Origin: Halichondria panicea
Taxonomy: Eukaryota; Porifera; Demospongiae; Suberitida; Halichondriidae
Reading direction: 5' to 3'
Assembly: GCF_963675165.1 (NCBI RefSeq)
Contig: NC_087393.1
Coordinates: forward strand, 5,349,702-5,413,701
DNA length: 64,000 nucleotides
This document shows, one piece after another, positions 46,859-60,849 of this stretch. Positions within the stretch are counted from its first letter, which is position 1. Every line of letters begins with the position of its first letter. The position numbers and the translations under genes were made by a program. Under the pieces are notes generated by a model. It worked only from the letters and a program-made list of their open reading frames with translations. It was not told where the DNA came from and did not search any database.

Positions 46859-47062
46859 TGTGTGTGTGTAGTAATTGATATTTGATTTGCATTCTTTTCC
46901 ATTAATTATTTTCACACTTATAATGTTTGTTTCGAAGTAAGACCGCGGAATTCACTATCTTCTTGAAAAAAAGCCGCGGCTTTGGTAAAGTAATTCTGTT
47001 TGATATTACTCTTTTAGCTGTCTACCTTTAATAAGAACGTCCATGTGAGATCAAAGTGCAAG

Positions 47063-48597
47063 ATGGCGGCGAATGTGATACCAGGTTTAGACGGGCAGAC
47101 TGCACAGTCTGGAGAGACTAACGACACAGACAGTTATTTATACGCGCACAACTCCAACACTGAGTCTCAAGAGCCATCAAAAGAGGTACGAAAGCCACAC
47201 ACTTGAGCACAACTGCCAACTGGTACATGGTGCATACATGTGTAGATATTAAATAAAGTGATTCCCATATTGTGTGTGCAGGGTGGTATATATGGTGCCC
47301 CAGGAGATCAGTACCAGCGACCCACTGAGACGTCCACCTACTCCTCCACACATACGGAGCCCCCTCCTCAGAACTCTATTAGCTACAAAGAAACAGACAC
47401 TCCCACTGTTTCAACAAGCACTGGTGATGTTGGCTACTCTGGCAGTGGATCGTATGCTGAAGATCCTTCGTATGGTACAAAAACCAGTGAATCTTACCCA
47501 GCAACATCAGTGTACGGAGGAGGAACGTCATATACTGACAGTGGATCGTACAGCTATAACACACACACTACCACTACGGCCAACTCTCTACCTGGTACTC
47601 AATACTCTACCACTACTGCAGAGTCAACAGGGCCCTCTACTAACCCTCCCATCTCAGGCACACCCAAGAGATTGCATGTCACTAATATTCCATTCCGATT
47701 CCGAGAGCCAGAGCTTCGTCAGTTATTTGAAGTAAGTTTAATTATACACTGACAGACAGACAGTAATTGTAAGCTATGATGTTGATGGATATTATATTCC
47801 TGTAGGGTTATGGTGACCTAGTACATGCTGAGATCATCTTTAACTCCCGAGGATCAAAGGGTTTTGGATTTGTGACATTTTCCAACGAAGCAGATGCTTT
47901 AAAAGCCAAAGTTCATGTCTCAGGCACTTTTGTGGATGGACGGAAAGTTGAGGTAGGTTCAAGTCTGCTTTTGTTCTTATAGTGTCAGTTTTTAGTGTGT
48001 TTTTCAACTGATTAATTGTAATACGATATTTTCTACCCCTCAGGTTAACGAGGCCACCCCTCGTACTGGTGGAGGTGTTGGGGTCGGTGGTAGTGGTGGT
48101 GGAAGGGGGCGTGGCGGATCCCCCAGGCCGTGGTCTGATAGGAGAGGAGGGGGAGTCCCCTCTGGACGAGGCTACAGTGGAGGCAGAGGGGCCCCACAAA
48201 GTTATGGACAGCCATATGGGTAAGTGTTGGGTACACTCGTTTAGTTGTGCCTGTGTTATTTGTTTTGTGTATATAGGTATGGGCAAAGCTATCCAAACTA
48301 CCCTAACTATAACTATGGCAATTATCCCCCTCCTCCCCAAACACATCAATCAGGGTAAGTCAGTTCTAACCGTATGTCATCAGTAACCTCATGCCCCCCT
48401 CTCTCTCCATAGCCCCCCTCCCACTTGGAGCCAGGGTGGAATGAATCAAGGCAGCAGTGGTTATGGATCAGATTATCAAAGCAACTACTCAGTAGGTTCC
48501 CATCTCTAACAGTGTGTGCTGATTTGATGTTTGCTCTCCCTTGCAGCAGCCCCAGCACTACAGACAGTCTCATGATTACCGTTATGCACCCTACTAG
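47063..48597 (+). CDS. RBFOX-type RRM splicing regulator
   Basis: Seven exons (47063-47185, 47282-47731, 47806-47952, 48044-48219, 48277-48354, 48413-48491, 48547-48597), about 367 residues. The single RRM starts TPKRLHVTNIPFRFREPELR and continues HAEIIFNSRGSKGFGFVTFS and GTFVDGRKVEVNEATPRTG. The strand order and the RNP1 segment RGSKGFGFVTF are near-identical to vertebrate RBFOX, which binds UGCAUG. The N-terminus is a Tyr/Ser/Thr-rich low-complexity domain (SYAEDPSYGTKTSESYPATS) and the C-terminus a Gly/Arg then Tyr/Pro-rich region ending QSHDYRYAPY. The second half of the RRM shows substitutions (ADALKAKVHVSGTF), so the orthology call is to the family only. ATGGCGGCGAATG at 47063 is in a strong context. 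Predicted nuclear alternative-splicing factor. Confidence 0.9.
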
Positions 48598-48950
48598 CAT
48601 TGAACCTAATCACCTTCTCTGTGCCATCTCTTGTCACAACGTTTATTAACTGTATACTATCTATGGAGGCTTGTAAAATTATTTTGTTTTAATGTGGATG
48701 AACTTTTGACCTTTAATATTTCGGTATACTGCAAATGAACTTTTAACCTTAATTGTCAATTCGCAGCCCTGAATAAAATTACTGCGCATGCGTTAGAAGT
48801 GCTTCCTGTAAAGGAGGTGTGTCACCCCTGAACCTGAAAAAACATAATCGAACAGAAGAACCTGTGTGTGCTCCATTCTCTGAAGGTCTCACTGCTACGA
48901 GGTCTAATAAACTGCCCCAACCAAGTCCTGTGTGTGATAAAACTATCAAC

Positions 48951-49160
48951 ATGAAGAGTCTAGCGATTGCAACGGCCCTAGTGATGGCGCTGGCTCTGTT
49001 ACATCCTGCTGCAGCTACCTCTGGTTCACTGGGAGATCCGGCTGGATCAATAGCCATTGCTATCATCGTGATCGCCATGCTCATCAGTGTGGGCTCTGGG
49101 CTAACCGTGTGTCTCTACAGAAGTGATATCATCCCCTGTTTCCAGAATCGGGCAGTATAA
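48951..49160 (+). CDS. Small signal-peptide/transmembrane protein, unrecognised
   Basis: A 69-residue protein: MKSLAIATALVMALALLHPA (signal peptide), a short Gly/Ser/Asp segment (ATSGSLGDPAG), a transmembrane helix (SIAIAIIVIAMLISVGSGLT) and a brief tail VCLYRSDIIPCFQNRAV. The single exon is flanked by AT-rich DNA and lies close after the RBFOX-like gene on the same strand. The clear signal-plus-helix layout argues for a real gene, but no family is recognised and an unspliced start further upstream (48819) cannot be excluded. Confidence 0.55.
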   Translation: MKSLAIATALVMALALLHPAAATSGSLGDPAGSIAIAIIVIAMLISVGSGLTVCLYRSDIIPCFQNRAV

Positions 49161-49488
49161 AGGAATGAAAATTTTATCCAACTGGTTATTATTTTATCGA
49201 ACCTCAGACTCATGCATGTTAAATGTACAAGATTTGTGGACGTACATACGTAGCCTTTTCAAAAATGTATGTGTTGTTATAGAACAGGATCTTATACTGT
49301 CTCCGTTTTATTTTTGCTGTCTTACGTATCTATATACAGTAAACTATCGATTCAATTAAGTTTCTCAACTGTTGAAGTGATCAAGTAATTGTATGTACAA
49401 TATGTAATGCATGAGGAAACAATTAGCAATGAGTGGTGGAAAAAAAACAGTTAATAGCGGGTGATTAATTAAGACAGTCCATAAGTGT
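49161..49488. other. Intergenic spacer before POLR2I
   Basis: 328 bp, AT-rich, holding the 3' ends of two convergent genes. No repeat or gene seen. Confidence 0.5.
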
Positions 49489-50642
49489 TCATTCAGTCCA
49501 CCTCTCTCCACAGCCCTCTGCAGTGCACACATAGTACAGCTTCATCTCGTCCTACATGGGGAAGGGGCAGGGTCAGTGGATGGGCAGGTAGCATGCATGA
49601 GGGGCACAGGGTCAGTGGATGGGCAGGTAGCATGCATGGTGAGTGATAATGATTATGATGGCCCTAGACTCAAGCATTGTGTAGCCATAGTAATGAGCAG
49701 GAAGCTGGTCTTCCATACATGGTGGACACACAACACACTAAGCCAGCCAGGAAGTGCTCTACCCTAGGGGCATGCATACACACAGGGATGGTTACACAAT
49801 GAGTATAGTTAGGCTAATGGTAGGCAAAACTATACCAACTGTGTATACTAAAAGTCCTGGGTACACTCAACAATCTTGTACTATTAACCAGCTCTGATCA
49901 TAATTGATAACAACCTTAGCTCACCTCTGCTTTCCTTGACTGAGATTGGAAGAACACTGCCTCTTTGTGATCACACCTGATTGAAGTACAGACCAATGAA
50001 ACAACAATATATCAGAGCAGCATAGTATTGATCACAGCAAGAGTTGTCACATACTTGGGACAGGCATGGTCTTCTGTGCGAGGGAGGGTGGGGTCTTGCG
50101 CCACATCAGCCACTATCTGGGTCATCTCACTATTACATACGATCAAGAATAATGTATACACATGTATACAACATTTTTCCACACCATCTTGTAGCTCTAT
50201 CAAAGAGCTACTAAATGAACATCGTAGTTATACAATTGGCCAATCCTTACTCAAGTTATAGGCTTTCAAAAATGAGCGCAAAGCTAAATTCACAATTCAA
50301 CGTAATTACTACGTGTGTGTGTTTCTCACTCGACTTCATGAGTGATCTTGTTGACGTAGATGCAGTTGTTGGTGGCCTGCTGAGAATAGTCGCAGTTTCG
50401 ACACTGTATAGTAGGGATGTAATACCAATGCATACTAACTACAATGGATGGATGAGTTATAGCTTACAGCATAGAGTAGCAGCTTGCTCTCCTTGTCCTC
50501 CCTCGGGTAGAGCATGTTGTTGCTGTATGGGGACAATGGGACATGCCTCATACTGTGTTGTGGCCACTCACCATTCCTGACAGAACTGTATTCCCACAAA
50601 TCCTGGTCCCTTGTTCTTTACCTCAAGGCTGGGCATATCCAT
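49489..50642 (-). CDS. POLR2I: RNA polymerase II subunit RPB9
   Basis: Small zinc subunit of RNA polymerase II used in elongation and proofreading. About six exons from ATG 50642: [20 protein letters not shown] then [24 protein letters not shown] then [40 protein letters not shown] then [20 protein letters not shown]; and [20 protein letters not shown] ending at 49489. Two zinc ribbons are complete (CQEC/CRNC and CPKC/CTAEGC), and [15 protein letters not shown] and LYYVCTxxxCGxRWTE match human POLR2I closely. About 125 residues, normal length. One intron carries repeat B (about 50170-50285). Confidence 0.94.
50170..50285. repeat. Repeat family B copy in a POLR2I intron
   Basis: Contains CATCTTGTAGCTCTATCAAA then GAGCTACTAAATG as at 36590-36620, followed by CTCAAGTTATAGGCTTTCAA. 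Confidence 0.65.
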
Positions 50643-50992
50643 CGCTAGCTCTCTAGCTCTCTGCTCTCTCTGAAACTGCTGACTTGGCTATAGCTACTAG
50701 CCCCTCCCCCTTTTCAACCCTGCATGCATAGCCTCGACTCCAGCCGCTTTTCTTTGCGGCTTGAAATCGAGGCTAATGCATGACAGACACAATGCACCTT
50801 GTACACTATTGCCCCCCCCCCCCCTCAATAGCTAGTTCTATTTTGCATAATTAATTGTTATTACGAATGTGAACCAGTGAATGAATAAAACTGTAAAATT
50901 CAGGTTAAATATACAAGAATTATGACAAAAATTAATGTTCATAAATTATGATAACAATAGCAATAGTCGTCCGATGTTGCTTGTCCACATTA
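50643..50992. other. Intergenic region with a small fold-back sequence
   Basis: 350 bp upstream of POLR2I. At 50721-50779, ATAGCCTCGA and GCCGC are mirrored by GCGGC and TCGAGGCTAA, a roughly 59-bp hairpin. A C-rich run lies at 50813-50824. No gene seen. Confidence 0.55.
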
Positions 50993-53900
50993 CTACGTTT
51001 TATGAAGTAACTGTTCTATTTTGTCGTTCAAAGATTTCTTCAAGTGTATATCAGCGCTAGTGATAGAATCCCTAAGTTTTGTGAGCAACCCGATGGTTAA
51101 ATTGTTACTGTTCGGTGGAGAGTTGGTTGGTTGGGCCACTGGGGGGGTTGGTACAAGGGACAACCCCCTGTCACCAGATGGGCAGGGGGGTGAAACACTG
51201 TTCTCTGGGGGATTGGTTGGTTGGACCACTGGGGGGGTTGGTGTGAGGGGGGGCTCTGTTGCCGAAAAACTGCTCTTCTGTGGGGGGCTGATTGGTTGGA
51301 TTTCTGGAGGGGTTGGTATGAGCAATCCCCTGTCATCAGACTGGCGAGGGAGCTCTGTCGCCAAAACACTGCTCCATGGGGGGTTGGTTGATTGAATCAC
51401 TGGGGGAGTTGGTATGAGTAACCCCCTGTCACCAGACTGGCGAGGGGGCTCTGTCGCCAAAACACTGCTCCATGGGGGATTCCTGTCATCAGACTGGCGG
51501 GGGGGCTCTGTCGCCAAAGTACTCTTCCGTGGGGGGTTGGTTGGTTGGGACAGGATGATGGGTAAGCTCCTTACATTAGACTGGGACTCAGCCCCAACGG
51601 CAGACGATACTCGAAAAGAATTTTGTTTTTTAGGGATTAAATTTCGATGAACTTTGTAGTTGGCCATCATTGATGCTTGAGCCTCTGGACTCAGAGGAGG
51701 CTTCTTCCTGCGAGTAGGAGGGACGTGGAGTGGGCGTGCAGTGACTGGTCGATGTACAGGCTTGTTAGTGAGGGGTGGTGGGGATACACTTATGAGCCGA
51801 GAATGTTCCTTGAAAGTGAGCGGATGTACAATTTCAGTCTCCGAAGTAGGCTTGCTAGTGAGTGGTGGTGGTGGGCATGCAGTGACAGGTCGACGTACAG
51901 GCTTGCTAGTGATGGGTGGGCGTACATTTGTGGCAGGCTTGATAGTGAGAAATGGTGGGCGTAGAATTGTGGCAGGATTGTAGGTGAGGGGTGGGGGGCG
52001 TAGAATTGTGATCCTGCTCACGGTGGGGGGAAATTGAACAGATTGCTGACTAGTACTTTGCTCTCTTCGAGTGATAGGCATAAAAGACAATGAACCACGG
52101 CTGACTGGGGTCCCTGGCTGTCCAGTTACCATCTTCATTGACTGAGTAGAGGGGGGCACAGATGTATGGGTAGAGGGGGGCACGGCAGTAGAGGGGGGCA
52201 CAGATATACGGGTAGAGGGGGGCACGGCAGTAGAGGGGGGCACAGATGTATGGGTATAGGGGGGCACGGCAGTAGAGGGGGGCACGGCAGTAGAGGGTGG
52301 CACGGCAGTAGAGGGGGGCACGGCAGTAGAGGAGGGCACGGCAGTAGAGGTGGTGGATATTTTGGGAAGCTGCATAACTTGATTGATTAAGGCAGATGAG
52401 AACAGTTGGTTACTTCCGTTGGCTAACTTATTCGCTCCGTTGCCTGTACTTATGAATCCTTGGATGGCACTCTCAACTAAAGAGATAGTTGAGCGTAGTG
52501 TCAGTCCGTCCAAATTATCACCCTTTAAAGATTTGGTGAAGATCTGTAACTGCTTCTTGATTGCATTGGCTATCTGCGTAGTAACGGGACTGTGGTTAGG
52601 TTGTGAGGATGACAACTGTTTGAGGCAAGTGTAGAGGCTCTGCAGATATTGCACAAACTGTTTCATTTCTTTTCTCACAATTTCATCATTTTCAGATCGA
52701 TTTTCTCGGGCTTGTGAGATAACGGGCAAATTCAAATCAAATACTATTTCTGGGAATTCACGATGTTCTGAGATTGAGGACTCTTCACAGGATGCAGCGG
52801 CCGCCTGGACGTCATGGCAACGAACCACCGAACCTTCACTGAGATTAGAGCACTCACTATCAGCGGTCGATTTATCAGATAAAATTTCCTCTGCCCGGAG
52901 ATCAGGAGTATCATAACGAATCAGCTCCTTGGGAAGTTCTTTGCTGACATTATTAATCGGTTCCTTGGGGGGTTTCTTGCTGGCTTTGATACTTGGCTCA
53001 ATGGGAAGTTTTTTTCTGGTATTTTCGGTAGCTTTATTTTGGACCGTTTTTTGGTAACGTTTGTTCGATAGCTTTAGCCCCCCCATGAATGGCCGGGCAC
53101 GAGCACACGACACCCACACACGCTCCCTCGAACTGGTGGAGTGGGCGGAGTTACCCTGTAGAAATCAAGAAAATTATATATTAATAATACAAGTAAAACG
53201 ATAATTATGTATATACTACCCTACCAGAATAAGTGCAGTTTTCTCGTATAGCAGAACTTCTAGTCGTTCTTTCTCCTCCATCAGTTTCCCCACCTGTCTC
53301 TGTGTGTAGGCCAAGGCCTTAGCCACTGTTCCCAGTGATTCCTTCACCTCGGACCGTATCAACTCCCTGGCCTCCTACAGTGAGGGATAGGCAATGTCAG
53401 ATTGATACTCACCGTATAGAGTTGGCTCTGTAACTAGAGTTCTGATGGTCCAAATTCAAGAATTTTATGATTTTCTGAAAGCTTAGAAGGAGCCCGTTCA
53501 GATGGTATGTTCAAATCTCAAATCTCAAAAATAGGCTATAATTCCCTGTTTTCGGGAAAATACCATGTGCTATAGCCCATGGTATTTTGTCAAAACAGGT
53601 CCAAAAAATATACATAATATTATTCTGAAAAGCCTCTTTGAAAGTTTTCAGAAAATCAGAAAATCATATTATTGGACCAACGGAACTGAAGTTATGGTCG
53701 TTCAAAGATGCTCTATTTAACGCTATAAATTATTCATTTTGAAAGCACTAGAGTTGGCTCTGTAACTAATTTCAGGGTCAGAGTACATGTCTACATGTCC
53801 TCTCACCTCTTTGTCCCCCACAAACACAGCGTCAGTTTGTGTGCTGCTTGTCCGATATGTCCCCACAGTGCGCACACTCACAGAGCACGGCTTCACTAGT

Positions 53901-54748
53901 TGGGACAAACGTATACGCACCATTAGAGGTTTTGTCACTCTCTTCTTCTGCGGGTCACTAGGTTTGGGACGCGTGGAGGGTAAGCAGCGGGCAGCATACA
54001 TCAGATGGCTCCTAGGGGGGAGGAGGTACAGTTATGGTGTTAGCATAGACAATTAATATTATACCGTATAGCGGGTAATTTTTGTTGGGGAAAAAGTTGG
54101 TGTTAACTGCAATTAAATATATCATATGACGTTGAACATATTGCAGTAGAATAATTTAATTTCGTATGATGCTCTACAATATGAAAAATACGAATCCATC
54201 ATGCGAATATAACATGCTATACAGTACCTTGATTTGCAATTGCTTATGGTGGGTCGCTGCACTGGTCTGCTTACAGCCCCGGTTTCCCTGGATACTCGGG
54301 AGATCCTGTACTTCTGAAATCTGTGCCTTCCATGCTTTATTAACTGTTTCAATCGCACGTTGGTTTGCTGCATACCCGTCTTATCCACTTGGAGTGCTTC
54401 TGAGCTCGCTGGTGCTAAAGGGGGTGTGGTTTTGGATGGAGGGTGAGAGCATGACATTAACGCCTCTATCATTGTGACTGGATTGGCTGGAGAGTTGGTT
54501 TCATTTTCTGTGGGATCTGATTTGCGTCTTTTTGCAGGAGGAAGTGCTATCGCTGGATGCGTTCGTGCGCACTGCCCTCGTCTCTTTGCATACGGTTGGG
54601 TACGAGCACAATCCTCTTGTTCCTCTAGTTCAGTTTCCGATCCATTAGATGGTTCAATATCTGATGGCTTGTAATTGTGTGAAGAGGGGTCCACTTTATG
54701 CAGTCTCAATACAAGTGTCTTCATGACAATCCCTCCACTCTTAGCCAT
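50993..54748 (-). CDS. Unrecognised Pro/Ser/Thr-rich protein with a short coiled coil
   Basis: Four exons: about 54748-54230, 54012-53810, 53375-53225 and 53157-50993, roughly 1,000 residues. Exon 1 (MAKSGGIVMKTLVLRLHKVD) carries basic nuclear-signal-like segments (YAKRRGQCARTH, PPAKRRKSD). Exon 2 is basic (KKRVTKPLMVRIRLSQLVKP). Exon 3 is a coiled coil (SEVKESLGTVAKALAYTQRQ then VGKLMEEKERLEVLLYEK). Exon 4 has an acidic Ser-rich segment, a helical stretch (KQFVQYLQSLYTCLKQLSSS), about ten PPSTAV/PPSTHTSV repeats, and long tracts of diverged PPLTSKP- and TPPVxQPTNPP-type repeats. The C-terminus LLTKLRDSITSADIHLKKSL looks helical and ordered. No family recognised; the basic regions suggest a nuclear or cytoskeletal scaffold. 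ATG 54748 is the first in frame, but a 5' exon is possible since an acceptor (TTACAG) sits just upstream. Confidence 0.6.
52150..52360. repeat. Coding minisatellite, PPSTAV/PPSTHTSV
   Basis: Units of 18 and 24 bp (CACGGCAGTAGAGGGGGG and CACAGATGTATGGGTAGAGG type) alternate about ten times in the unrecognised Pro-rich gene and keep its frame. Confidence 0.85.
53418..53735. repeat. Fold-back repeat subfamily A2 in the Pro-rich gene
   Basis: Same arms as 38510-38812 (GTTGGCTCTGTAACTAGAGT, TTTTCTGAAAGCTTAGAAGG, and AAAGTTTTCAGAAAATCAG), around a degraded centre CCATGTGCTATAGCCCATGG. Lies between exons 2 and 3. Confidence 0.75.
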
Positions 54749-55057
54749 GCTTATACCTGCAGTGGCAGTGCTGTCACTGTAACATACCACCTATGATAAC
54801 ACTACCTACCTGTGCCCTGCGTACCTCCTGTTATAGCAAGCCTTTATTTATCTAGCTGCCGCTGGACAGCCATTTTTTATGTCGTCAAATAGCGTAACAG
54901 TATTTGGCATTTCAATGGCTGCCATGAAAACCACTGATATTAAAGATAAATACTGCAAAATATCAACGTGATTATAATAGAATAACAGTGATAAATAAGT
55001 GCTACAAGTCAATACGCAATCTTTGATAGTCAGTGTTCAGTGTTCCATTGGCCCCGC
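54749..55057. other. Intergenic region between the Pro-rich gene and DDX5/17
   Basis: About 310 bp with the promoter side of the Pro-rich gene and the 3' side of DDX5/17. AT-rich; no additional gene recognised. Confidence 0.45.
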
Positions 55058-58420
<3,363 letters not shown>

Positions 58421-58629
58421 GATTTTGCTCTTGTAATAGTAGGGCGAAAGGTAAGACGATTTCTACTATCTCAGAAAGTTATCAAAAGCTTAAAAGCTTA
58501 GCACGTGTTTAGTGCACGTGACTACTATTTTGACCTCTAAACTTTGCCCTTTCAACTTTGTGAAGGGTCAAAGGTCGATATGGAGACTGCTAAAGTCCAC
58601 GTGGTTGAATAGGAACTCATCAATCGATC
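58421..58629. promoter_or_regulatory. Probable bidirectional promoter, DDX5/17 / EIF3L
   Basis: 209 bp between outward-facing start codons of two highly expressed housekeeping genes. It contains CACGTG-like E-boxes (AGCACGTG, TGCACGTGAC, TCCACGTGG) near 58500-58605. Confidence 0.55.
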
Positions 58630-60793
58630 ATGGAACAACCTCCTACTGAATACTTCTATCCTGCACAACAGGTAATCCACACACCACACTGACTGCATGC
58701 ACACTGACTGGTCCACCCTCCAGCCTGGTGTGTACGGCATGCCCCCACCCCCCGTCCCCGGGTATATGGCCCCTCCTATCATCATGGGTCCTGGCATCAT
58801 GTATCCACCTCCAGGACAGTTCTACCCTCAGGGTAAGTAAATGGATATAATTTTTATAATGCTCTGATGCCTGGATATTACAGGGGCTCCCCCCATGGAG
58901 CCAGTCCCCATGACATCATCAGATGGTATCTCGGACAATCCTGATAACTATATTCCTGATGTTATCAAGGCATTCATTCCGTTCTTCCATGCCCAAGTCA
59001 TTGAAAAGGTTGGTACCACACGACATTATTACAGTTCAGTACTCCCCTCCCTTACACAAACAGAACGTGGATGAAATTCTGCGGATCTATGAGGAGGAGT
59101 TTGGGAAACTATCTACTCGTTTCTTCACGGAGGCTCCCTGGCCCAGGGCAGAGCTCATAGCCCCCCTTGTCAAAGGAGGTGTGTTTATAACTGTGTCCAC
59201 TTGTCGTGTGATTTTGTTTCGTTACAGACGAGATGTTCCTGGCTCTCTATAAGGAGATGCAGTTCCGACACATCTACGCAAAGTTCAAGGTTTGCCCACC
59301 CCCCCTTTCGTAGAGTATGCCCTTACTACTTGACTTGTTACACAGCCAACTGTTGAGCAGAGAATGGAGTCATTCCAGAACTACATCAACCTCTTCAATA
59401 TTATTCTGGGTACGTGTACGTATCAATCGTTGAACAATTAACAACCCTCCCGTCCCTCCCATATCAGGTTCCAAAGAGCCTGTGGATTTGGAGATTCCTA
59501 ACCAGTGGCTGTGGGACATCATTGATGAGTTCATTTATCAGGTACCGTATATCTGACTGACTGCTACCCCCTGCAGTGATAAGTGTACCCCCTGCAGTGA
59601 TTAGTGTACCCCCCACAGTGATAAGTGTACCCCCTGCAGTTCCAATCATATGTCATGTTTCGAGGCAAACTAAAGAGTCGATCATCTGAGGAGATCCAGC
59701 TGCTCAAGGACAACCCTAAAGTGTGGAGTGTCCATGGCGTCCTCAATGTACTCTATGCCCTAGTGGATAAGTCCAACATCAACAAACAGGTAGACCTCTA
59801 TTGTGTGTGTATAGTGGTTTAAACCCCCCCCCCCTGCAGTTAGAGGCCTACTATGCTGGGGAAGAACCCTCCTCCGTGGCTGGAGACCTGGGAAACCTCT
59901 CTCTCTATAAGAACCTCGGCTACTTCAGTCTCATTGGACTCTTGCGTCTGCACACTCAGCTGGGGGACTACTACCAAGCACTGCAGGCCGTGGCAAACGT
60001 GCAGCTCTCTAAGAAGGTGCACGTGTGCCATTACTCGTTTGTAGCTATTTATTTTAATTATTTTCTTTAGGTATTGGCCACCACTCGAGTACCAGCCTCT
60101 CAGATCAGTCTCTATTATTATGTGGGATTCTGCTTCCTCATGATGAGGCGTTACAAGGTACACACACACACCTCACACCCACACACCCTCACACTTCACA
60201 TCCCACACAGGACACCCTCCGCACATTCTCCAATATCATTGTCTTCATCCAAAGAGCTAAAAACCACTTTCAGCCAAAGTCCTACCAGCAGTTGCAAGTC
60301 ATCAAACAAAACGAGCAGATGCTCAACATCATAGCCATGGTCGTCGCCCTCAACCCACAGGTGAGAACTCCTAGCATGGCCTTTAATAGCCGTTGGTGGG
60401 TATACGAAATTAGCCTGTTGTGGGAGGTAACTTTGAGACCCAGTGCTTTTAGTTCAGGCTGTCTAATTTTAGCTATGACGATGATAACCTGTCTCGTAGT
60501 GTATTTAGATACAAGTTCTGTTAGTCCAAATCCATGATTATTGAATAACGTACGTATGCTGAACCAAGGTTTACAGTATGAATGAATGAATTTCTGCCCA
60601 CTCAGCATGTTGATGAAGTGGTCAACTCTCAGCTGAGAGGGGATAAGTTTGCTGAAAAAATTATGTCTCTCTCGAAGGGCGAGCTCAAGACATTCGAGGA
60701 AATGTTCTTCTTTGCCTGTCCCAAGTTCATGTCTCCCATACCCCCGGATTATGAGAGCCTTCCTGAGAACTATAACAAGGTGGTTATTCCGCC

Positions 60794-60849
<56 letters not shown>

